DNA from: an uncultured Burkholderiales bacterium
GTDB lineage: Bacteria > Pseudomonadota > Gammaproteobacteria > Burkholderiales > Burkholderiaceae_C
Length of the DNA: 5,419 nt
Assembly: GCA_903856875.1 (NCBI GenBank)
Contig: CAIODE010000533.1
Span: 1 to 5,419 of the forward strand
Direction of reading: 5' to 3'
Shown one piece after another: positions 1 through 5,419 of the stretch. Position 1 is the first letter of the stretch. Each line of letters opens with the position of its first letter. A program made the translations under genes and the position numbers. The notes beneath the pieces were generated by a model. That model ran no database searches, was not told the origin of the DNA, and worked only from the letters and a program-made list of their open reading frames with translations.

Positions 1-830
1 AAGCCATTGGTCTGAAAGATGTACGCCATGAGATTAATAGTTTGGGTCAACCACCCGAGAGATTGGAACAACGAGCCGCGTTGATCAGGCACTTTGAAAA
101 ATATCAAGATGTTTTAGACGAAGATGCCAAACGTCGTCTTCACACCAATCCACTGCGAATTTTGGATACCAAGAATCCGGCCATGAAAGAAGTGGTTGAG
201 TCAGCCCCTCAACTCCTTGACTTCTTGGGAGAAGCCTCGCTCGCCCACTTCAACGCATTGCGTCAAATTCTTGAAGCCAACGGTGTGAAGTATTCATTAA
301 ACCCTCGCTTGGTGCGCGGTATGGACTATTACAACCTCACAGTGTTTGAATTCATCACCGATCAATTGGGATCTCAAGGCACAGTGTGTGGGGGTGGTCG
401 CTACGACTATCTGATCGAGCAAGTGGGTGGCAAGCCCGCGCCTGCTGTGGGTTGGGCCTTAGGAATTGAGCGTGTATTGGCCTTGCTTGAAGAGCAGGGT
501 GCGCCATTGCCCGAAGTCACGCCAGATGCCTACGCCATCGTGCCCGATGCCAGCCACATGCCCTTGGTATTGAAGCATCTCAGGCAGATCAGAGCCCTGG
601 GAGTCAATGTTCAAATGCATGCAGGCTCAGGGGAGGGCGTTGGCAGCATGAAAAGCCAATTTAAAAAGGCCGACAACAGCGGTGCAGCTTATGCCCTCAT
701 CTTTGGGTCAGATGAGCTTGCTCAAAATACAGTTTCAGTCAAGTCATTGCGAGATGGCGGCGGGGCTCAAAGGACAGAATCTCTTGAAAAGTTGGATGCT
801 TGGGCGCACAGCCTACAATCCGTCTCTTAA
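1..830 (+). CDS. hisS: Histidyl-tRNA synthetase, C-terminal part (5' end outside window)
   Basis: Class II aminoacyl-tRNA synthetase that attaches histidine to tRNA-His in the cytoplasm using ATP. The frame is open from base 3 to the TAA at 828-830 (275 residues visible). The TTG at 42 is an internal leucine codon, because conserved protein continues upstream of it ([15 protein letters not shown]). Visible hallmarks are the histidine-specific motif LVRGMDYY (309-332), the GGGRYD loop (390-407) and class II motif 3, GWALGIER (450-473), with its ATP-binding arginine. The C-terminal anticodon-binding domain follows from about 520. Class II motifs 1 and 2 must lie upstream; the E. coli enzyme has about 424 residues, so roughly 150 are missing. 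The C-terminus looks intact. The next gene starts 13 bases after the stop, which suggests cotranscription. Identification is secure from motif order and close similarity to known HisS. Confidence 0.97.
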   Translation, partial: AIGLKDVRHEINSLGQPPERLEQRAALIRHFEKYQDVLDEDAKRRLHTNPLRILDTKNPAMKEVVESAPQLLDFLGEASLAHFNALRQILEANGVKYSLNPRLVRGMDYYNLTVFEFITDQLGSQGTVCGGGRYDYLIEQVGGKPAPAVGWALGIERVLALLEEQGAPLPEVTPDAYAIVPDASHMPLVLKHLRQIRALGVNVQMHAGSGEGVGSMKSQFKKADNSGAAYALIFGSDELAQNTVSVKSLRDGGGAQRTESLEKLDAWAHSLQSVS

Positions 831-843
831 ATAAAAGTTGAAT

Positions 844-1509
844 ATGGCATCACATCTCGATCTAGAAGAACAAGAACAACTTGATGAACTCAAGCACTTT
901 TGGAAAAAGTACGGCAATGCCATCACCTGGCTTTTGATTGCCGTGATGGGCTCTTACGCTGGCTGGAATGGTTATCAATACTGGCAACGTCAACAGTCTG
1001 GCAAGGCTTCGGCACTCTTTGATGAGCTGGAAAAGTCTGCTATTGCTGGAGACACAGTTAAGCTTGAGCGCGCGTGGAGCGACATGAAGGAGCGTTTCCC
1101 CAGCACCACATTTGCAGCTCAATCTGCCTTGCTGGCGGCCAAATCCTTTCAAATGACCGACAAACCTGATGCTGCAAAGGCCGCGCTCCAATGGGCCAGT
1201 GAAAGTGCATCGGACCAAGGAAATGCCCAATTGGCCCGTCTTCGCTTGGCCAACTTACAAGCGCAGCAAAAATCTTTCGATGAGGCTTTGAAAACTTTGT
1301 CTAAGCCCTTTGATCCCGCTTTTGCAGGACTGGCTTCAGATGTTCAAGGCGATATTCATGCAGCCCAAAACAAGCCGCAAGAAGCCATCAAAGCCTATGC
1401 CGATGCATGGCGTCAGTTGGAAGAAAATTCTGAATACCGACGTTTGGTTGCAGCCAAGTTAAACGCTCTGGGCGTTGATCCTGCAGCTGCGACAGGTGTT
1501 TCGCAATGA
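844..1509 (+). CDS. yfgM: YfgM-type membrane-anchored TPR protein, ancillary to the Sec translocon
   Basis: A 221-residue protein. Residues 1-25 form a charged cytoplasmic segment (DLEEQEQLDELKHFWKKYG). One membrane helix follows at about 26-46, then a periplasmic helical part with TPR-like repeats. The clearest repeat stretches are about 127-160 (NAQLARLRLANLQAQQKSF) and 168-189 (QGDIHAAQNKPQEAIKAYAD). Family knowledge: E. coli YfgM (206 residues) binds SecYEG and the chaperone PpiD and assists periplasmic protein biogenesis. The same role here is inferred from architecture and from the hisS–yfgM–bamB–der order shared with E. coli. I chose ATG 844 over the in-frame TTG 838 because a weak purine-rich ribosome site (AAAAG, 833-837) sits 6 bases upstream of ATG but touches TTG, and homologues begin close to this MA..HLDLEEQEQL sequence. 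Its stop overlaps the bamB start (ATGA), implying translational coupling. Confidence 0.9.
   Translation: MASHLDLEEQEQLDELKHFWKKYGNAITWLLIAVMGSYAGWNGYQYWQRQQSGKASALFDELEKSAIAGDTVKLERAWSDMKERFPSTTFAAQSALLAAKSFQMTDKPDAAKAALQWASESASDQGNAQLARLRLANLQAQQKSFDEALKTLSKPFDPAFAGLASDVQGDIHAAQNKPQEAIKAYADAWRQLEENSEYRRLVAAKLNALGVDPAAATGVSQ
1494..1498 (+). promoter_or_regulatory. Ribosome binding site of bamB
   Basis: AGGTG lies 7 bases upstream of the ATG at 1506, inside the last codons of yfgM. It supports the 1506 start. A competing purine-rich stretch at 1533-1544 precedes a second in-frame ATG at 1548. Confidence 0.5.
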
Positions 1510-2678
1510 GATTTCAGTCCTTCTCTGCTGGGGTGAGGTTGAGGCCCATGTCTTGGTTGTTTTATGCAGCTGTTGGCACTTTGCTGATGGGATTGGTTGC
1601 TTGTTCAAGCACCCCCGATAAACCAACACCGACTGCATTGACCGACTTCAAATCTCAATTGAGCATCAGCAAAGCATGGTCAGTTCAGCTGGGTGCCATC
1701 AGTGCCAATACAAGTGCACCCTTAAGCTACAACTTGACTGAAGGTCGTTTGGCCTTGGTCACTGGCAATGGTCTCATCAGTTTGATAGACACTGAAACAG
1801 GCGCCGAGTCCTGGCGTCTTGCTTTAGACACGCCTATTGCCGCTGGCATTGGGGGCGATGGCGAGCGCTTTGCTGTCATTTCAAAAGCCAACGAATTGAT
1901 TGCCCTTTCAAATGCCAAAGTTATCTGGCGGTTCAAGTTGCCAGCTTCTTCATTTACATCGCCTATGGTTGCTGGTGGACGTGTCTTTGTTTTAACGGCT
2001 GATCGAACTGTCATGGCTTTTGATGGTGCTTCAGGTCAAAGATTGTGGAGCCAACAACGCGCTGGCGACCCCCTGGTTCTGAAGCAAGCCGGTATCCTTA
2101 CGTCCTTCCAAGACAAACTTTTGGTGGGTCTTTCTGGTCGCTTGGTAGCCATGAATCCTGCCAATGGCGTTGCCATGTGGGAGACCACCATTGGCTCATC
2201 TCGTGGCACCAACGAAGTCGAGCGATTGGTTGACTTGGTGGCGGGTGTTTCAAGGGTCAACAATGTCATTTGTGCAAGAGCATTTCAAACCTCTGTCACC
2301 TGCGTGGATGCCCTCAAAGGCAGCAATTTATGGACGCGTGCAACACAAGGACATGTCGGTTTAAGCGGCTCAGAGACGCTGCTTCTCGGCACTGAATCTG
2401 ACAGTAAATTGTTGGCATGGCAACGCACCAGCGGCCAAGTCGCTTGGCAATCTGAAGCTTTCCGTTTTAGAGGGCTCACTGCGCCCTATTGGGCGGCAGG
2501 ACAGTTGGTTGTCGGTGACGATTTGGGCTGGGCTCACTGGATTGATGCAAGCAATGGGCAAACCATTGGCCGCATTCAAGTTGATGCGTCTGGCATTGCA
2601 ATGACACCTGTGCGTGTTGGGAAAAATTGGGTAATCGTGACGAAGAGTGGCCTGGTGCAAGCCCTTCGTGCCGAATAA
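1506..2678 (+). CDS. bamB: Outer membrane protein assembly factor BamB (lipoprotein, beta-propeller)
   Basis: Lipoprotein subunit of the BAM complex that inserts beta-barrel proteins into the outer membrane; it docks on the BamA POTRA domains. It has 390 residues (E. coli BamB 392). A signal peptide with arginines at 2, 11 and 13 and a hydrophobic core (about 16-32) ends in the lipobox LVAC, giving lipidated Cys33. The rest is a PQQ-like beta-propeller. Repeats of the form G-x-x-x-W recur with W at 103, 141, 181, 225, 276 and 314, plus a degenerate copy near 355 (GQTIG) where W is replaced, as is usual for the last blade. The start at 1506 overlaps the yfgM stop by four bases. The alternative ATG at 1548 would keep the hydrophobic core but drop every basic residue of the signal peptide, so 1506 is preferred. 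Context before der matches the E. coli order. Confidence 0.95.
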   Translation: MRFQSFSAGVRLRPMSWLFYAAVGTLLMGLVACSSTPDKPTPTALTDFKSQLSISKAWSVQLGAISANTSAPLSYNLTEGRLALVTGNGLISLIDTETGAESWRLALDTPIAAGIGGDGERFAVISKANELIALSNAKVIWRFKLPASSFTSPMVAGGRVFVLTADRTVMAFDGASGQRLWSQQRAGDPLVLKQAGILTSFQDKLLVGLSGRLVAMNPANGVAMWETTIGSSRGTNEVERLVDLVAGVSRVNNVICARAFQTSVTCVDALKGSNLWTRATQGHVGLSGSETLLLGTESDSKLLAWQRTSGQVAWQSEAFRFRGLTAPYWAAGQLVVGDDLGWAHWIDASNGQTIGRIQVDASGIAMTPVRVGKNWVIVTKSGLVQALRAE

Positions 2679-2698
2679 CACCCAACTGAAAGATTGAT

Positions 2699-4039
2699 TT
2701 GAAACCCGTACTGGCCTTGGTCGGACGCCCCAATGTGGGCAAGTCCACTTTATTCAATCGACTCACCAAAAGCCGCGACGCCATCGTCGCTGACTTTGCG
2801 GGCCTCACACGCGATCGCCACTACGGCCAAGGACGTCAGGGGCGTTATGAATACATCGTGATTGACACGGGCGGCTTTGAGCCTGATGCCCATGATGGCA
2901 TCTACAAAGAAATGGCCAAGCAAACTCAGCAGGCCGTTGCCGAAGCCGATGTGGTTGTTTTTGTCGTGGATGCCCGTGCTGGCGTTTCTTCACAAGATCA
3001 TGACATCGCAAAGTATTTAAGGCGAATCGGCAAACCTTGCTTGTTGGTTGCCAACAAAGCCGAGGGCATGCGTGAAGGCGTTCAAATCAGCGAGTTTTAT
3101 GAATTGGGTTTGGGCGAAGTGATTCCTGTCTCTGCCGCCCATGGCCAAGGCGTGCGAAGCCTGGTTGAGTTTGCATTAGACCCCCTGTTGCTGCCTGAAG
3201 AAGATGCTGAAGCTGAACCAGATCTGAGCGTGGTCAAACTGGCGGTGGCAGGGCGCCCCAATGTGGGCAAGTCAACCCTCATCAATACTTGGCTGGGCGA
3301 AGAACGCTTGGTCGCCTTTGACATGCCAGGTACCACCCGCGATGCCATTACGGTGCCCTTTGAGCGAGACGGTCAAAAGTTCGAGCTCATTGACACGGCC
3401 GGTTTGCGCCGCAAAGGCAAGGTTTTTGAAGCCATCGAAAAATTCTCTGTGGTTAAAACCTTGCAAGCCATCGAATCTGCCAATGTCGTTTTATTGCTGT
3501 TGGATGCAACACAGGGTGTGACCGATCAAGATGCCCACATTGCAGGCTTTATTTTGGACAGTGGACGTGCTGTGGTCTTGGCAGTCAACAAATGGGATGC
3601 GGTCGATGCATACCAACGTGAATTGGTGAACCGATCGATTGAAAATCGACTGCCATTTTTGAAGTTTGCCAACTTGCACACCATATCAGCCAAAAAACGA
3701 CAAGGGCTGGGGCCTGTTTGGAAATCCATCACACAAGCCCACAAATCGGCCATGGTCAAAATGACCACGCCTGTTTTAACACGTTTGTTGCTTGAGTCTG
3801 TTCAATTTCAAAGTCCCCAGCGAGGCGGTATGTTCCGTCCGAAATTGCGGTATGCCCATCAAGGTGGCATGAACCCGCCGGTCATTGTGATTCATGGCAA
3901 TTCTTTGGAACATGTCACTGAAACCTATAAACGCTATTTGGAGGGTCGTTTCCGAAAAGCCTTTGATTTGTCTGGAACGCCCCTGCGCATTGAAATGAAA
4001 ACATCTCAAAACCCCTTCGCTGACAAAGATGCAGGGTAA
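2699..4039 (+). CDS. der: Ribosome biogenesis GTPase Der (EngA), tandem G domains
   Basis: Essential-type GTPase with two consecutive G domains and a KH-like C-terminal domain; it acts in 50S subunit maturation. It has 446 residues, close to the usual length. G domain 1: P-loop GRPNVGKST (9-17), switch I LTRD (36-39), DTGG (56-59), NKAE (119-122), SAAHG (145-149). An acidic linker covers about 166-175. G domain 2: GRPNVGKST (185-193), PGTTRD (210-215), DTAG (232-235), NKWD (297-300), SAK (330-332). The KH-like domain runs from about 350 to the end. The start is TTG. An in-frame TGA at 2687-2689 leaves only AAG ATT GAT before it, so no ATG or GTG start is available, and the protein begins [12 protein letters not shown] as in relatives. 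A purine-rich site (GAAAG, 2688-2692) lies 6 bases upstream. The gene follows bamB by 20 bases and is probably in the same transcript. Confidence 0.97.
   Translation: MKPVLALVGRPNVGKSTLFNRLTKSRDAIVADFAGLTRDRHYGQGRQGRYEYIVIDTGGFEPDAHDGIYKEMAKQTQQAVAEADVVVFVVDARAGVSSQDHDIAKYLRRIGKPCLLVANKAEGMREGVQISEFYELGLGEVIPVSAAHGQGVRSLVEFALDPLLLPEEDAEAEPDLSVVKLAVAGRPNVGKSTLINTWLGEERLVAFDMPGTTRDAITVPFERDGQKFELIDTAGLRRKGKVFEAIEKFSVVKTLQAIESANVVLLLLDATQGVTDQDAHIAGFILDSGRAVVLAVNKWDAVDAYQRELVNRSIENRLPFLKFANLHTISAKKRQGLGPVWKSITQAHKSAMVKMTTPVLTRLLLESVQFQSPQRGGMFRPKLRYAHQGGMNPPVIVIHGNSLEHVTETYKRYLEGRFRKAFDLSGTPLRIEMKTSQNPFADKDAG
2726..2745 (+). repeat. 20-bp exact direct repeat, copy 1 (der P-loop 1)
   Basis: Encodes the core of the first P-loop (RPNVGKS) of Der. 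Identical base for base to 3254-3273, which encodes the second P-loop. The offset is 528 bases, exactly 176 codons. Confidence 0.95.
3254..3273 (+). repeat. 20-bp exact direct repeat, copy 2 (der P-loop 2)
   Basis: Second copy of the repeat at 2726-2745, in the same codon phase. The flanking bases differ on both sides (A/G before, C/A after). Confidence 0.95.
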
Positions 4040-4048
4040 TTTGTAAGG

Positions 4049-4092
4049 TTTTTAAAAAGGACTTGCGCAAAATGCTGCTTTTGATGTGTTAA
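4049..4092 (+). promoter_or_regulatory. Candidate sigma70-type promoter of hfq
   Basis: In the 92-base gap between der and hfq, a TTGCGC (4063-4068, 4 of 6 to the -35 consensus) is followed after 18 bases by TGTTAA (4087-4092, only 3 of 6 to the -10 consensus). A perfect A/T palindrome, TTTTTAAAAA (4049-4058), lies just upstream where an UP element would sit. Initiation would fall near 4099, leaving a leader of about 30 bases. This is the only sizeable gap in the window, which favours a promoter here, but the -10 match is weak. Family knowledge: E. coli hfq has several promoters, including heat-shock ones; I see no convincing sigma32 site here. Confidence 0.4.
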
Positions 4093-4106
4093 GGTGAAAC
4101 CCTTAA
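4089..4106 (+). promoter_or_regulatory. Inverted repeat TTAAGG-N6-CCTTAA upstream of hfq
   Basis: A perfect 6-bp dyad (4089-4094 with 4101-4106) around a 6-base centre. It overlaps the proposed -10 and the expected transcription start. It could be an operator or a small hairpin at the very 5' end of the hfq mRNA. It is not a terminator of der: no T-run follows (TTCAATTC). Confidence 0.4.
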
Positions 4107-4121
4107 TTCAATTCAAAACAC

Positions 4122-4125
4122 GGAG
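4122..4125 (+). promoter_or_regulatory. Shine-Dalgarno of hfq
   Basis: GGAG within CGGAGAA, 6 bases before the GTG at 4132. It is the strongest ribosome site in the window and fixes the GTG as the start. Confidence 0.8.
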
Positions 4126-4131
4126 AATATC

Positions 4132-4383
4132 GTGAACAACAAAGGGCAACTTTTGCAAGATCCCTTCCTCAACGCATTGCGTCGTGAGCATGTGCCAGTG
4201 TCCATTTACTTGGTCAACGGTATCAAACTGCAAGGCCAAATTGAGTCATTCGACCAATATGTGGTCTTGCTTCGCAACACGGTCACTCAAATGGTTTACA
4301 AACACGCCATTTCCACCATTGTTCCCGGCCGAGCAGTCAACCTTTCTGGTTCAGACGAAGCCGTCGACGATTCGACGACTTAA
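4132..4383 (+). CDS. hfq: RNA-binding protein Hfq (Sm-like sRNA chaperone)
   Basis: Homohexameric Sm-fold chaperone that pairs small RNAs with mRNAs in the cytoplasm. It has 83 residues; residues 5-70 are nearly identical to E. coli Hfq as recalled ([37 protein letters not shown]). Proximal-face uridine-pocket residues are present: Q9, D10, F40, K57, H58 (YKH motif 56-58). So are distal-face residues Y26, G30 and K32. The rim patch reads RREH (17-20), where E. coli has RRER. The C-terminal tail is short and acidic ([12 protein letters not shown], 72-83), whereas the E. coli protein reaches 102 residues. Translation starts at GTG with a good Shine-Dalgarno. The gene stands between der and hflX, a common proteobacterial arrangement, and likely forms an operon with hflX, whose frame resumes 9 bases after the TAA. 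Confidence 0.98.
   Translation: MNNKGQLLQDPFLNALRREHVPVSIYLVNGIKLQGQIESFDQYVVLLRNTVTQMVYKHAISTIVPGRAVNLSGSDEAVDDSTT
4362..4377 (+). other. Perfect 6-bp hairpin at the 3' end of hfq
   Basis: CGTCGA (4362-4367) pairs with TCGACG (4372-4377) around the four-base loop CGAT. It covers the last codons of hfq, 3 bases before the stop and 15 bases before the hflX start. A pyrimidine-rich stretch (TTTCTTTT, 4387-4394) follows 9 bases later, too far away for a normal intrinsic terminator. It may be a weak attenuator or a translation-coupling structure, or simply codon-driven. Confidence 0.4.
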
Positions 4384-4392
4384 CGCTTTCTT

Positions 4393-5419
4393 TTGAACAG
4401 CGAATTGGTTGATACAACGCCTGCCTTGTTGGTGGGCGTTGATTTTGGCTTGCCTCATTTTGACGCTGAGTTAGATGAACTCAGTCAGTTGGCCTTAACG
4501 GCTGGCATGAAGCCCGTGGCCAAAATGACATGTAAGCGCAAGGCCCCCGATGCAGCCTTGTTTGTTGGCTCGGGTAAAGCCGATGAAATCAAATTCATGG
4601 CAGAACAAATGGGCGCCAAAGAGGTGCTCTTTGACCAGTCTTTGAGCCCTGCTCAGCAGCGCAACCTTGAACGCCATTTGGGGCTACCCGTCAACGACCG
4701 CACTTTGCTGATTCTTGAAATTTTCGGACAACGTGCTCGAAGTCACGATGGCAAATTGCAAGTTGAGTTGGCCCGCCTCCAATATCTAAGTACCCGTTTG
4801 GTTCGCAGGTGGTCTCACCTTGAACGTCAGCGTGGTGGCATTGGCACCCGAGGCGGCCCAGGCGAAACGCAAATCGAACTTGACCGACGCATGATCAGTG
4901 ACGCCATCAAGCGCACCAAGGATCGTTTGCTCAAAGTTAAAAAACAACGCTCCACTCAAAGAAGGCAGCGCGACCGTCGCAACTCGTTCAATGTGTCTTT
5001 GGTGGGCTATACCAATGCAGGCAAATCTACCTTGTTCAACAGCTTGGTCAAAGCGCGCGCCTATGCGGCCGACCAATTATTTGCCACGCTAGACACCACG
5101 ACTCGCCAACTTTACTTGGGAGAGGCTGGCCGCAGTGCTTCAGTCTCCGATACGGTGGGCTTTATTCGAGACTTGCCTCATGGCTTGATCGATGCGTTTC
5201 AGGCCACCTTGCAGGAGGCTACGGACGCAGACTTGTTGCTGCATGTGGTGGATGCCTCCAATCCAAACTATCCGGAGCAAATGAACGAGGTCAAACGGGT
5301 TCTTCGGGAAATCGGAGCAGAAGATGTGCCGCAATGGCTCATTTTCAACAAAATAGACAATATTCCTCAAGAGCGGCAACCGCTTGAGATGTTCGACCTT
5401 TACGAAGTCGAAGGGACCC
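4393..5419 (+). CDS. hflX: Ribosome-associated GTPase HflX, N-terminal part (3' end outside window)
   Basis: GTPase that binds the 50S subunit and splits stalled or heat-damaged ribosomes. 342 codons are visible and the frame is open at the window end; E. coli HflX has 426 residues, so only the C-terminal end is missing. The HflX-specific N-terminal domain covers about 11-140 (LLVGVDFG; VGSGKADEI at 58-66; FDQSLSPAQQRNLE at 80-93). A coiled, basic linker carries the glycine-rich signature GGIGTRGGPGETQ (148-160). G domain: P-loop GYTNAGKST (205-213), switch I around TLDTTTR (232-238), DTVGF (253-257), NKID (319-322). The start is taken as TTG 4393. It is the first possible start after the hfq TAA, with only CGC TTT CTT between, and leaves about 11 residues before the conserved LLVGVDFG. 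A TTG at 4405 is the next alternative. No Shine-Dalgarno precedes it, so translation probably depends on ribosomes finishing hfq. In relatives hflK and hflC usually follow. Confidence 0.95.
   Translation, partial: MNSELVDTTPALLVGVDFGLPHFDAELDELSQLALTAGMKPVAKMTCKRKAPDAALFVGSGKADEIKFMAEQMGAKEVLFDQSLSPAQQRNLERHLGLPVNDRTLLILEIFGQRARSHDGKLQVELARLQYLSTRLVRRWSHLERQRGGIGTRGGPGETQIELDRRMISDAIKRTKDRLLKVKKQRSTQRRQRDRRNSFNVSLVGYTNAGKSTLFNSLVKARAYAADQLFATLDTTTRQLYLGEAGRSASVSDTVGFIRDLPHGLIDAFQATLQEATDADLLLHVVDASNPNYPEQMNEVKRVLREIGAEDVPQWLIFNKIDNIPQERQPLEMFDLYEVEGT

Noticed and set aside
42..44. TTG at 42 as the start of hisS
   Set aside because: The frame is open to the window edge and the residues before it match HisS, so the gene simply enters from outside.
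838..840. TTG at 838 as the start of yfgM
   Set aside because: It directly abuts the only purine-rich stretch (no spacer). ATG 844 has proper spacing and matches the family N-terminus.
862..1230. Reverse-strand open frame of 122 codons opposite yfgM
   Set aside because: It lies entirely within the well-supported yfgM gene, has no recognisable domain, and its composition is that of a shadow frame.
2476..2808. Reverse-strand open frame of 110 codons across the bamB/der junction
   Set aside because: It lies opposite two conserved genes and has no family resemblance. The stretch opposite the Der P-loop is a plain antisense reading.
4040..4070. Terminator after der (TTTTTAAAAA and TTGCGCAA palindromes)
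   Set aside because: Neither palindrome can form a GC-rich stem followed by a T-run. They fit promoter elements better than a terminator.
4184..4396. 70-codon + strand open frame overlapping hfq in another frame
   Set aside because: It is a +2 shadow of the highly conserved hfq, lacks a good ribosome site and shows no protein-like pattern.
4786..5076. Reverse-strand open frame of 96 codons opposite hflX
   Set aside because: It covers the conserved glycine-rich and P-loop region of HflX and is explained as a shadow of that coding sequence.
1..5419. A new or accessory biological system (defence, mobile element, CRISPR, toxin-antitoxin)
   Set aside because: Every stretch over about 100 bases is occupied by a recognised housekeeping gene in a conserved order. 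No transposase, integrase, repeat array or compositional break is visible.

Overview
This window is a conserved housekeeping segment of a proteobacterial chromosome. The gene order is hisS (3' part) – yfgM – bamB – der – hfq – hflX (5' part), all on the + strand. Protein-level similarity recalled from known families points to Betaproteobacteria, order Burkholderiales, probably a Comamonadaceae-like lineage with moderate GC. The main clues are the YfgM N-terminus (MASHLDLEEQEQLDEL), the Der N-terminus ([16 protein letters not shown]), and an 83-residue Hfq with a short acidic tail. The family-level placement is inference.

Layout: positions 1-830 are the C-terminal two thirds of histidyl-tRNA synthetase. 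After a 13-base gap comes yfgM (844-1509), a membrane-anchored TPR-like protein of the Sec translocon periphery. It overlaps bamB (1506-2678), the outer-membrane lipoprotein of the BAM complex, by an ATGA junction. Twenty bases later der starts (2699-4039); it encodes a double-GTPase ribosome-assembly factor. A 92-base gap (4040-4131) is the only substantial intergenic region. It holds a plausible hfq promoter, a 6-bp dyad and a clear Shine-Dalgarno. hfq (4132-4383) and hflX (from 4393, cut by the window end) are 9 bases apart and in the same reading frame.

The genes fall into two transcriptional blocks by spacing: hisS-yfgM-bamB-der, then hfq-hflX. Read-through from the first block into the second is possible, since no convincing terminator follows der. 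The first block links tRNA charging, periplasmic and outer-membrane protein biogenesis, and 50S assembly. The second links sRNA-based regulation with rescue or splitting of stalled ribosomes.

I found no mobile element, CRISPR array, RNA gene, toxin/defence cassette or unknown gene, and no evidence of a new biological system. The points worth a second look are small. They are a run of non-ATG starts, the in-frame hfq/hflX junction with no Shine-Dalgarno and a hairpin just upstream, a dyad on the hfq promoter, an exact 20-bp repeat inside der, and sequence particulars of Hfq.
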